DNA from: CAIYOL01 sp964494805
Lineage (GTDB): Bacteria; Planctomycetota; Phycisphaerae; Sedimentisphaerales; Anaerobacaceae
DNA length: 64,000 nucleotides
Direction: 5' to 3'
Assembly (NCBI GenBank): GCA_964494805.1
Contig: CAZBST010000002.1
Location: 186,001 to 250,000, forward strand
In this document: positions 34,173 to 41,798 of the stretch, piece by piece
How the letters are laid out: each line of letters begins with the position of its first letter
How positions within the stretch are numbered: position 1 is the first letter of the stretch
Notes under the pieces: generated by a model
Database searches by the model: none
What the model saw: only the letters and a program-made list of their open reading frames with translations
Told to the model about the DNA's origin: nothing
Program-made: the position numbers and the translations under genes

Positions 34173-35801
34173 TTATCTAACCGCACCCGGTATCGGCTCT
34201 TCGTCTTTATCCTTATCTTTTAAATCGGTTACTAAGACGTTGGTCGTTAACATAAGTCCTGCTACGGAAGCAGCGCTTTGCAAAGCGGTTCTGGCAACTT
34301 TTGCAGGGTCGATAATTCCGGCCTTGAACATATTGACGAATTGTCCGGTGTTGGCGTCGTAGCCGATATTTTCATCCTTTTCTAATTTCTCGAGGAGGAC
34401 AGCAACAACCACATCACCCTGGTCGCCGGAGTTGTCTGCTATCTGTCTTGTCGGCGTTTTAAGTGCGTCCCTTACAATATCAAAGCCGATTTTCTCATCG
34501 CCTTTGGCCTTCGCTCTGGCTTTGGCCACCTCGCCGATGGCACGAAGGAACACAACACCACCGCCTGCGACAACACCTTCCTCCGTTGCCGCCCTTGTAG
34601 CGTGAAGCGCATCGTCGAGAAGGTCTTTGCGCTCCTTCATTTCCGTTTCCGTAGCGGCACCGGCTTTGATAACAGCGACTCCGCCGGTGAGTTTGGCAAG
34701 CCGCTCCTGCAATTTTTCACGTTCGTAATTGCTGGTCGTCTTTTCGATCTGGTTGCGAATCTGGTCGCAACGAGCAGCTATATCCCGCTTTTTGCCGCCG
34801 CCTTCGATTATCGTCGTTGTCTCTTTGCCTATAACAACTTTCCTCGCCTGTCCTAATTGTGAAAGCTCGATTTTCTCCAACTTAATCCCCAAATCTTCGG
34901 TAATCACCTGCCCGCCTGTCAGGATGGCTATGTCAGCCAACATCGCTTTCCTGCGATCGCCAAAGCCGGGCGCTTTGACCGCACAGACTTTCAAGACGCC
35001 CTGCAGACGATTAATGACCAGCGCTGCCAGAGCTTCGCCCTCGACATCTTCCGCGATAATCAGCAACGGCTTGGCAACCTGGGCAATTTTTTCAAGCAGG
35101 GGAATAATTTCGCGAATATTAGATATCTTCTTTTCGTGCAGCAGTATATAAGCGTCCTCAAGAATGGCTTCGAGCGTTTCAGGATTAGTCATAAAGTACG
35201 GGGATATATAGCCCTTATCGAACCGCATACCTTCGACAACGGTCAGCTCGTTTTCCATTCCCTTGCCTTCTTCGACCTCGATGACACCTTCCTCACCGAC
35301 CTTATCCATTGCATCAGCCAGGATTTCCCCGACCTGCGGGTCGTTGTTTGCGCTGATAGTTGCCACTTTCGCAATGTCGCTATGGCCCTTTACCGGCACG
35401 CTCACCCGTTCGATAAATTTCGTGACAACCTCGGTAGCTTTGTTGATTCCTCTCTGGACGGCTATGGGGTTTATGCCCGCGGTGACATACTTCAGCCCCT
35501 CGGTGTAAATCGCTTCTGCCAAAACCGTTGAAGTCGTTGTCCCGTCGCCCACCTCATCGGAGGTTTTATTGGCGACCTGGTTGACCATTTTTGCACCCAT
35601 ATTCTTGAATGGTTCCGGCAGCTCAATTTCCTTGCTGACCGTAACGCCATCTTTCGTTACCTTAGGCGAACCCCAGCTTTTGTGCAGGATGACGTTCCTG
35701 CCCGTCGGGCCAAGGGTAACTTTCACTGCTTTCGCCAATTGTGACAACCCGTCTTTAAGGTTTGTCCGTGCTGTACTGTCAAACATTAATTGCTTTGCCA
35801 T
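34173..35801 (-). CDS. groL: Chaperonin GroEL (copy 1, no GGM tail)
   Basis: A 542-residue group I chaperonin directly downstream of groES. ATP-site motifs VKVTLGPTGRNV, VGDGTTTSTVLAE, and DALHATRAATEEGVV with its catalytic Asp are intact. It ends DEEPIPGAVR and lacks the Gly-Gly-Met tail usually projecting into the cavity. The start has AAGGAATAAT upstream. The pairing with groES suggests this is the copy expressed with the co-chaperonin, while copy 2 at 38210 has a GGM tail. Confidence 0.96.
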   Translation of the reverse strand: MAKQLMFDSTARTNLKDGLSQLAKAVKVTLGPTGRNVILHKSWGSPKVTKDGVTVSKEIELPEPFKNMGAKMVNQVANKTSDEVGDGTTTSTVLAEAIYTEGLKYVTAGINPIAVQRGINKATEVVTKFIERVSVPVKGHSDIAKVATISANNDPQVGEILADAMDKVGEEGVIEVEEGKGMENELTVVEGMRFDKGYISPYFMTNPETLEAILEDAYILLHEKKISNIREIIPLLEKIAQVAKPLLIIAEDVEGEALAALVINRLQGVLKVCAVKAPGFGDRRKAMLADIAILTGGQVITEDLGIKLEKIELSQLGQARKVVIGKETTTIIEGGGKKRDIAARCDQIRNQIEKTTSNYEREKLQERLAKLTGGVAVIKAGAATETEMKERKDLLDDALHATRAATEEGVVAGGGVVFLRAIGEVAKARAKAKGDEKIGFDIVRDALKTPTRQIADNSGDQGDVVVAVLLEKLEKDENIGYDANTGQFVNMFKAGIIDPAKVARTALQSAASVAGLMLTTNVLVTDLKDKDKDEEPIPGAVR

Positions 35802-35833
35802 TTTTTATTATTCCTTATAAACTTTTCCCTTGT

Positions 35834-36124
35834 TCACTTCTCAACAATTCCCAGAACATCACTCTCGTGCAAAACTACGAATTTTTCTCCGTCAATTTCG
35901 ACTCCGCTTCCTATGTATCTGGCGTAGATGACCTCATCATTTTTCTTTACGCTCATCCTGCCACGTTTGCCGTCATCGAGCAGCTTGCCCGGGCCGACAG
36001 CTATTATTTTTCCGATTTGCGGTTTTTCTTTCGCCGTATCCGGCAGAATAATACCCCCACTGGTTTTCTCTTCCGCCTCCGATTGTTTTATTATGACTCT
36101 GTCATCTAAAGGTCTCAGTTTCAT
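35834..36124 (-). CDS. groS: Co-chaperonin GroES
   Basis: A 96-residue GroES of normal size: MKLRPLDDRVIIKQSEAEEK, the mobile-loop segment KTSGGIILPDTAKEK, and GRMSVKKNDEVIYARYIGS. Forms the heptameric lid of GroEL. AAGGAGTAAGTT precedes it, 3 bases after the stop of the exported-protein gene. Its first 12 codons and about 50 bases of leader are copied at the start of that gene (see 37344-37425). Confidence 0.97.
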   Translation of the reverse strand: MKLRPLDDRVIIKQSEAEEKTSGGIILPDTAKEKPQIGKIIAVGPGKLLDDGKRGRMSVKKNDEVIYARYIGSGVEIDGEKFVVLHESDVLGIVEK

Positions 36125-36170
36125 AACTTACTCCTTATCTATTTTGGTTCCACTTTTTATCTTGTCATTT
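36090..36170. repeat. groES start/leader repeat, copy 1
   Basis: About 80 bases covering codons 1-12 of groES, its AAGGAG site and upstream leader, matching 37344-37425 at roughly three of four positions. Here the leader also encodes the end of the exported protein. Confidence 0.75.
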
Positions 36171-37378
36171 GTCTTATGCAACATAATCTCGTCAACCCAG
36201 ACGACATTTGAGGCATCTTCTTTGTCCCAGTCAACAAACCCGATGGTATAGGTTTTTGTAAGATCAATGTTTCTTAACTCAGGATGCGTCTTTAAATCAA
36301 TCACGACCTTCCGCCACTGAGAGGTCGGTTTTAGAGGGATCGATGCGCCGGTAAGCACTTTTTCTTTCCATGGGGCTGATTGAATCTTAAAGCCGCAGCC
36401 TCTTTCTGTGCTTGCCTTTATGTAAAATGATATCGAGTCATACTGTGAAAGGTCAACGGACTTGTCCCACGAACCGGAAAGCAACAGTCCTACGTTGACC
36501 CAGGTACCTCTGGTGTGATAGTTCCACTTCAGAGAAAAGGGGGTACCGGCCGCTCCATTAGTTGTATCGAGTTCGCACGCCGAGAACGCTCCTTTCTCGC
36601 CTTTGCCTGTCTTCCATCTGCTGTTGGGAAACGTAGCTGGAACAAGTGGGTCTACAACAAAATCGAAATTGCTAATTGGGACTGTACCCATTTGAGTGTT
36701 CTTCAATACTGAACGGAACTCCTTCTGCTTAGCCTCCGGGGCACATTGTGCGACAATCTTAACGTTGCCAAGACCTGGTGCTATCCAACTCTTTGTTCTG
36801 AGAGGAGTGCCGGCTGTTTCTATTTCGTGTACGAGGACGAGGCACATAAACTTACCAGCGGGCGTATCCGCTTCCTCCGGGCCTTCAACCCACGCCTTTG
36901 CTTTGCCGTGAACATTTTGATACTCGTAGCTTGCCCCTTTGGCAAGAGGAAAGCGTATCATTACTTCAGGCAATTGACCTCCAGTTATCGAATAACGCTC
37001 AAGGGATTCTTTGCTTTTCTTAACGTATCCTCCGCCTGCACTTTTTCCATTGAATGTGCGGACGAGCTTATAAATAGTAACATCACCAAGTAGAACTTCA
37101 TCGCAAACCTCGATGGTTACTTCTCTGGCTGTCCCGTCACAGCCCGAAATAGAAAAAGTGGAATTCATGCCTTTGTATAATGGGAAGTCCTCACTCGTTA
37201 TGGTGAGCTCGGCTGACGATTTGGGTTTTTCGCCAATTTTTGCCAGCCGCTCCATAGCGCGGATTGTGGCATTTTCATCGCTCTGCTGCGCCGCGATTAC
37301 TTTGCCGGTACCGAACCGCAGCATGCCAATTACCGCTATTAGGATTACAATTCTGCCATCCAAAGGCCTCAGTTTCAT
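36128..37378 (-). CDS. Exported protein with carbohydrate-binding-like C-terminus; N-terminus copied from groES
   Basis: A 416-residue protein of unknown function. The first residues MKLRPLDGRIVI are almost those of GroES (MKLRPLDDRVII), then a hydrophobic run and KVIAAQQ make a signal-like segment. Residues about 50-230 form a beta-rich domain; about 245-405 resemble a jelly-roll carbohydrate-binding domain (SLKWNYHTRGTWVNVGLLLS, DLSQYDSISFYIKAS, WRKVVIDLKTH, VVWVDEIMLH). It sits inside the chaperone operon, 3 bases before groES. The groES-like DNA extends to the ribosome-binding site and leader, so this gene appears to have captured the groES translation start. Confidence 0.75.
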   Translation of the reverse strand: MKLRPLDGRIVILIAVIGMLRFGTGKVIAAQQSDENATIRAMERLAKIGEKPKSSAELTITSEDFPLYKGMNSTFSISGCDGTAREVTIEVCDEVLLGDVTIYKLVRTFNGKSAGGGYVKKSKESLERYSITGGQLPEVMIRFPLAKGASYEYQNVHGKAKAWVEGPEEADTPAGKFMCLVLVHEIETAGTPLRTKSWIAPGLGNVKIVAQCAPEAKQKEFRSVLKNTQMGTVPISNFDFVVDPLVPATFPNSRWKTGKGEKGAFSACELDTTNGAAGTPFSLKWNYHTRGTWVNVGLLLSGSWDKSVDLSQYDSISFYIKASTERGCGFKIQSAPWKEKVLTGASIPLKPTSQWRKVVIDLKTHPELRNIDLTKTYTIGFVDWDKEDASNVVWVDEIMLHKTNDKIKSGTKIDKE

Positions 37379-37425
37379 ACTTCACTCCTTGTCTATATCT
37401 TGTTCCACTTTTTAATTTCACATTT
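37344..37425. repeat. groES start/leader repeat, copy 2
   Basis: Second copy of the 80-base block of 36090-36170; shared runs include CTCAGTTTCATA, ACTCCTT and GTTCCACTTTTTA. It flanks the exported-protein gene on its upstream side. Confidence 0.75.
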
Positions 37426-37451
37426 ATGGTTTTTCTGACAGCTTCGCCCTG

Positions 37452-38180
37452 CTATTCATCGTTAGAATCGGAAATAATGGGCTTATTGGTATCGTCCGAC
37501 GCTCCTTTCACACCAACACTAAATCCGACAAATTGACTGCGTGTATGTTCCCGTCTCCGGCCGGTCTTCTCAGCGGCAGGCCTATCATCTTTAGAACGTT
37601 TCCCTCGTTCCTTATCCGGTTTAATTTTGGTAGATTGCTCCTGAGCAAGACGCCACCTACCACCGATTTTCCGAAAAACCAGGGTTTCCCAGAAACTGCC
37701 TCTGTGAGGTTCAGGAGCATTCTTGCCCCACCTTTCCACTTCAACTTCTCCAAAAACGACCGCAACGTCGCATGATATCTCAACTGATCGAATGTCATAA
37801 CGTGCAGTGCGGCTGCGTAACCTAACCTGGTTCTTCTTTCGCTGAGAACGGTAGTAAAACAGATTATCTCGCTTTCCCTGTATAATCTTGCCTTCCATTG
37901 TTATCTGACGAACATCGTCGGCGAAGATTTCTCCCAGTCTCGTAAAAGGCTCAGGATCGTCCGAACAGATAGCTGCAACAAACTCATCAGCAAGCCGGCG
38001 CACCACCCTCTCATCGTCCGGGCTTGAAGCAGCGCCTTTTGTCTCATCGACCGCCGCTGTCGGTGCAGCCGATGGGGAAGCAGGTTTCGTTTTCTTCCGG
38101 CAGCCAACAGGCACAAGCAGGTATATTACTATTAAACCTGCTGCCAATAGAGATATGTTTTTGTGTTTTCTACATCTCAC
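37452..38180 (-). CDS. Putative lipoprotein with NTF2/SnoaL-like domain
   Basis: A 242-residue protein. A signal peptide ends at VPVGC (Cys27), a plausible lipobox. After a Pro/Ala-rich linker, residues about 58-175 resemble an NTF2/SnoaL-like fold (VRRLADEFVAAICSDDPEPF, IIQGKRDNLFYY, VAVVFGEVEVERWG, WETLVFRKIGGRWRLAQEQS). These domains bind small molecules or act as scaffolds. The tail is Arg/Lys-rich and probably disordered. It lies 30 bases after groEL2 and 74 bases before the next exported protein. Confidence 0.75.
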   Translation of the reverse strand: MRCRKHKNISLLAAGLIVIYLLVPVGCRKKTKPASPSAAPTAAVDETKGAASSPDDERVVRRLADEFVAAICSDDPEPFTRLGEIFADDVRQITMEGKIIQGKRDNLFYYRSQRKKNQVRLRSRTARYDIRSVEISCDVAVVFGEVEVERWGKNAPEPHRGSFWETLVFRKIGGRWRLAQEQSTKIKPDKERGKRSKDDRPAAEKTGRRREHTRSQFVGFSVGVKGASDDTNKPIISDSNDE

Positions 38181-38209
38181 CGTTTCGCGTCCTCGCTTTG
38201 ATTTGTAAG

Positions 38210-39892
38210 TTACATCATATCCATCCCGCCCATTCCTCCCATACCACCCATTCCGCCCATTCCTCCACCGTAACCACCACCGGGCCCGCCGGGAGGTATT
38301 TGCTCCTTTTCTTTGGGCTTCTCGGTAATTAGACAGTCCGTAGTCAGCAGCAGAACGGCAATACTGACGGCGTTTTCCAACGCGATGCGCGTTACCTTTG
38401 CAGGGTCAACGATGCCTCTTTTCAACAGGTCTTCGTATGTGTCCGTGTCGGCGTTATACCCGAAACCGTCTTTGCCTTCGACGATTTTATTAACTACCAG
38501 GTTCGCCGTTGCCCCGGCGTTTGCGGCAATCCAGTAGCACGGCATCGTAAGTGCCTTCGATACCAAATCTACCCCGGTTTGCTCATCGCCTTCCAGTTTC
38601 AATTTTCCGACTGCGTCGATGCACCGGATAAGGGCCACCCCTCCGCCGGGTACAATGCCTTCTTCAATAGCTGCCCTGGTGGCGTGAAGTGCATCTTCTA
38701 TCCGGGCCTTTATTTCTTTCATTTCCGTTTCGCTTGCCGCACCGACATTGATTTGAGCAACGCCGCCGGTCAGCTTGGCTAATCGTTCCTGCAGTTTCTC
38801 ACGGTCGTAATCGCTGGTTGTCGTTTCTATTTCGCTCTGGATTTGCTTGATTCTGCCGCTGATTGCTTCCTTGCTGCCTGCCCCTTCGACTATGATAGTA
38901 TTGTCGTTATCGATAGTTACCTTCTTGGCCTGTCCTAACTGTTTGACGCTGATATTTTCCATCTCGATTCCCAAATCCTTGAAAATCGCCTCCGCTCCTG
39001 TCAGCGTTGCAATGTCGGCCAGCATTGCTTTTCTGCGGTCGCCGTAACCCGGCGCCTTCACCGCTGCAACCTGCAGTACCCCTCTTAGTTTATTAACCAC
39101 CAGCGTAGCCAATGCTTCACCTTCAACGTCTTCCGCGATAATCAGCAGCGGCCTTTTGCTCTTTGCAATCTTTTCAAGCAGTGGAACAAGCTTAGCCACA
39201 TTGCTTATCTTGTCCTCATAAACTAATATGTAGGGCTTTTCCAACTCGCAGACCATATCCTCCACGTTGGTTACGAAATGTGGCGAAAGGTAACCGCGGT
39301 CGAACTGCATACCTTCGACGAAGTCAACGGTCGTAGCTAAGCTCTTGCCCTCTTCAACGGTAATGACGCCGTCCTTACCGACCTGCTGGAAGGCCTCAGC
39401 CATAATCTTTCCGATTTCTACGTCGTTATTTGCCGAGACCGAAGCGATATTGATTATGTCATCGGCTTTGGCAACATCTATGGGCTTCGCCAGTGATTTC
39501 AGTTTTTCGACTACTACTTTGGCGCATTTTTGCATACCCCGTGCCAAAGACATTGCATCTGCACCAGCCGCCAAGTTCCTGTATGCCTCTTTGAACATTG
39601 CTTCAGCCAACACCGTGGCCGTTGTTGTCCCATCGCCAGCCACTTTTGAGGTTTTGCTTGCTGCCTCCCTTACTAATTTTGCTCCGAGGTTTTCGTTCTT
39701 GTCTATAAGCTCGATTTCCTCAGCTACCGTTACGCCGTCTTTGGTTACCGTTGGTCCGCCCCATCCTTTATCTAAGATAGCGCATCGGCCTCTCGGCCCA
39801 AGTGTTGATTTGACTGCCGCTGCCAGTTTTTCCACCCCTGCCAGCAGAGCAGACCTTGCATCAGATTCAAATGCCAACTCTTTAACTGCCAT
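38210..39892 (-). CDS. groL: Chaperonin GroEL (copy 2, GGM tail)
   Basis: A 560-residue chaperonin, only moderately like copy 1. ATP-site motifs VKSTLGPRGRCAIL, VAGDGTTTATVLAE and DALHATRAAIEEGIV are intact, and it ends in repeated GGMGGM. Around ALTMPCYWIAANAGATANLV it departs from the normal PLRQIxxNAGxEG sequence next to the nucleotide site. It is the first gene of the cluster; no CIRCE inverted repeat is visible upstream (39893-40100). Separate client sets for the two GroELs are likely, as in other multi-chaperonin bacteria. Confidence 0.95.
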   Translation of the reverse strand: MAVKELAFESDARSALLAGVEKLAAAVKSTLGPRGRCAILDKGWGGPTVTKDGVTVAEEIELIDKNENLGAKLVREAASKTSKVAGDGTTTATVLAEAMFKEAYRNLAAGADAMSLARGMQKCAKVVVEKLKSLAKPIDVAKADDIINIASVSANNDVEIGKIMAEAFQQVGKDGVITVEEGKSLATTVDFVEGMQFDRGYLSPHFVTNVEDMVCELEKPYILVYEDKISNVAKLVPLLEKIAKSKRPLLIIAEDVEGEALATLVVNKLRGVLQVAAVKAPGYGDRRKAMLADIATLTGAEAIFKDLGIEMENISVKQLGQAKKVTIDNDNTIIVEGAGSKEAISGRIKQIQSEIETTTSDYDREKLQERLAKLTGGVAQINVGAASETEMKEIKARIEDALHATRAAIEEGIVPGGGVALIRCIDAVGKLKLEGDEQTGVDLVSKALTMPCYWIAANAGATANLVVNKIVEGKDGFGYNADTDTYEDLLKRGIVDPAKVTRIALENAVSIAVLLLTTDCLITEKPKEKEQIPPGGPGGGYGGGMGGMGGMGGMGGMDMM

Positions 39893-40291
39893 AATCGCTT
39901 CCCTTCTTAATATGTTTCAAAAGAAATTTCAAAACCCACGATTCAAAACCGCTTTCCCCCTCCTTAACTTTCGTAATTTATAACAAATATGCAAAAAATA
40001 TACCAGCTTTTAATATACACCGACCCATTTTGGCCCCTTTAGTCTTAATTGTCTTATTAACAAATAATTACGCAACGTAAAAATTGCTCCCTCAAAAATC
40101 CTCGCTGTATTCCCACCCCAAAAAACGCACATTTTGGCACAAAAACGGAAACCAACCCCGCCAACTTGACAGCCTCCCCTGATAAGCCCCGCTTAATGTA
40201 AAAAACTTCTTCGACAGGGCCGATAATACCTCTCGCTTCCTCGTCGAATGCCTGAAATCACCCTTGCGAACGCTCTATCGCAATTATTTGC
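39893..40291. other. Divergent promoter region of groEL2 and the small membrane protein
   Basis: AT-rich from 39960 to 40100 (e.g. AAATATGCAAAAAATATACC), probably the groEL2 promoter on the minus strand. I see no CIRCE or other known heat-shock operator and no gene. Confidence 0.45.
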
Positions 40292-40320
40292 TTGAATCGG
40301 AAAGCCCTTTCTGCTATAAT
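40292..40320 (+). promoter_or_regulatory. Consensus sigma-70 promoter
   Basis: TTGAAT (40292-40297), 17-base spacer, perfect TATAAT (40315-40320). Expected start of transcription near 40327, 23 bases before the small membrane protein. Confidence 0.78.
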
Positions 40321-40349
40321 GCTCTAAACTACAAGATATGGGGGATAAA

Positions 40350-40607
40350 ATGCACAGGAGGATTAAAACATTAGCAATTTCCGCAGCGGTCGTTGCTGCC
40401 GTTCTGTCTGTATTAATCCTGACAAAATATTTCAACGCCAGCCCGGCTTTGGCTGTTGATAATAGCCACAGATTAGCCGCTACACTGTCAAACCAACATC
40501 TCGATATCGGCAAATACCGCTCTTACCTCAAAGATACAGCTCTCGCTACCATCTTATTATTACTGCCTTTATGGAGAGCTCTTCTTATCAGAAGGTCGCA
40601 GGACTAA
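40350..40607 (+). CDS. Small membrane protein of unknown function
   Basis: An 85-residue protein. Two hydrophobic segments, at about 6-25 (LAISAAVVAAVLSVLIL) and 63-78 (ALATILLLLPLWRALLI), flank a polar middle with an ALA site that might be cut by signal peptidase. The ATG at 40350 has GGGGG five bases upstream and a consensus promoter just before it, so the gene is real in my view even though I know no relatives. It stands alone on the plus strand between groEL2 and carA. Confidence 0.65.
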   Translation: MHRRIKTLAISAAVVAAVLSVLILTKYFNASPALAVDNSHRLAATLSNQHLDIGKYRSYLKDTALATILLLLPLWRALLIRRSQD

Positions 40608-40671
40608 GCTCTCCGTAACCAGCCCAAATCCCCAATCGCCTGGATAGCTTACATCTCAAATGGCTATATTG

Positions 40672-41784
40672 TCATCCACCCATTAACTCAATAAAGGTCT
40701 CAAAAAGGTAACGTGCATCATGCGGACCAGGCGAAGCTTCGGGATGGTACTGGACTGAAAAAGCGGACAGCTTCTCAGAACGGATGCCTTCATTGGTATT
40801 ATCGTTGAGGTTAACGTGGGTAACCTCAATGCCTTTGCCTTTTAGAGAATTAATGTCGACGCAAAAACCGTGATTCTGGGAGGTGATTTCAACTGCACCA
40901 GTCAGCAGATTTTTCACAGGATGATTTGCACCTCTATGGCCGAATTTGAGCTTGTAGGTTTTTCCGCCAAGAGCAAGTCCGAGTAATTGATGACCGAGGC
41001 AGATGCCGAAGATAGGCAACTCTCCGAGAAGGTTTCTTACGGTTTCGATGGCATAGCTTACCGCAGCCGGGTCACCGGGGCCATTGCTCAGGAAAACGCC
41101 GTCAGGATTGAGACGTAGAATCTGCTTGGCAGATGTGCCGGCGGGAACGACCTTTACACGGCAACCGTGCGAACAAAGCAGGCGGAGAATATTACGTTTT
41201 ATGCCAAAATCGAAGGCGACGACCTTATATTTTTTTTCGGTTCTCCATTCTGAACCAGTCAACACGTCAACGACACCATCGTTCCAATCATAGGTTTTTC
41301 CGACAGTTACGTTTTTAACTATGTCCCTGCCGACGAGGCCGGGATAACCACGAAGCTTTTCTCTGAGCTTATTTATACTTAAATCAGTCGAGGAGATAAT
41401 TCCTTTCATTGCGCCTTCGGTGCGGATGTGCTTAACCAGTTTTCTTGTGTCTATTCCTTCGAGGCCGACGACGTTGTTCTTCTGCAAGTACTCACCAAGA
41501 GATATTCTACTTCGCCAGTTGCTGGGATAGGGGCAGTTTTCTTTGACGACAAAGCCAGCGGCAAAAACTTTTCTCGATTCAAGGTCGGTGTTGTTCGTGC
41601 CATAGTTACCAATCAACGGATATGTCATTGTTATTATCTGCTCGTTGTAAGACGGGTCAGTCAGTATTTCCTGATAGCCGGTCATACTGGTATTAAATAC
41701 AACTTCGCCGCACTTCTGACCTTTGGCTCCAAAGGAAGTGCCTTCAAAAACTGTTCCGTCTTCAAGTAAAAGAATAGCTCTCAC
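40672..41784 (-). CDS. carA: Carbamoyl-phosphate synthase small (glutaminase) subunit
   Basis: About 370 residues. The N-terminal CPSase domain begins RAILLLEDGTVFEG; the class I glutamine amidotransferase domain has the nucleophile in GICLGHQLLGLALGG and the His/Glu pair in QYHPEASPGP. It releases ammonia from glutamine for carbamoyl phosphate (arginine and pyrimidines). A GTG at 41784 with GGAG 11 bases upstream fits the family start; a GTG at 41796 touches the carB stop. It follows carB, the reverse of the common carA-carB order. Confidence 0.96.
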   Translation of the reverse strand: MRAILLLEDGTVFEGTSFGAKGQKCGEVVFNTSMTGYQEILTDPSYNEQIITMTYPLIGNYGTNNTDLESRKVFAAGFVVKENCPYPSNWRSRISLGEYLQKNNVVGLEGIDTRKLVKHIRTEGAMKGIISSTDLSINKLREKLRGYPGLVGRDIVKNVTVGKTYDWNDGVVDVLTGSEWRTEKKYKVVAFDFGIKRNILRLLCSHGCRVKVVPAGTSAKQILRLNPDGVFLSNGPGDPAAVSYAIETVRNLLGELPIFGICLGHQLLGLALGGKTYKLKFGHRGANHPVKNLLTGAVEITSQNHGFCVDINSLKGKGIEVTHVNLNDNTNEGIRSEKLSAFSVQYHPEASPGPHDARYLFETFIELMGG

Positions 41785-41798
41785 GTTTAAGTTCACTC

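Noticed and set aside
39893..40100. Search for a CIRCE/HrcA operator upstream of groEL2 and groES
   Set aside because: No TTAGCACTC-N9-GAGTGCTAA-like inverted repeat was found.
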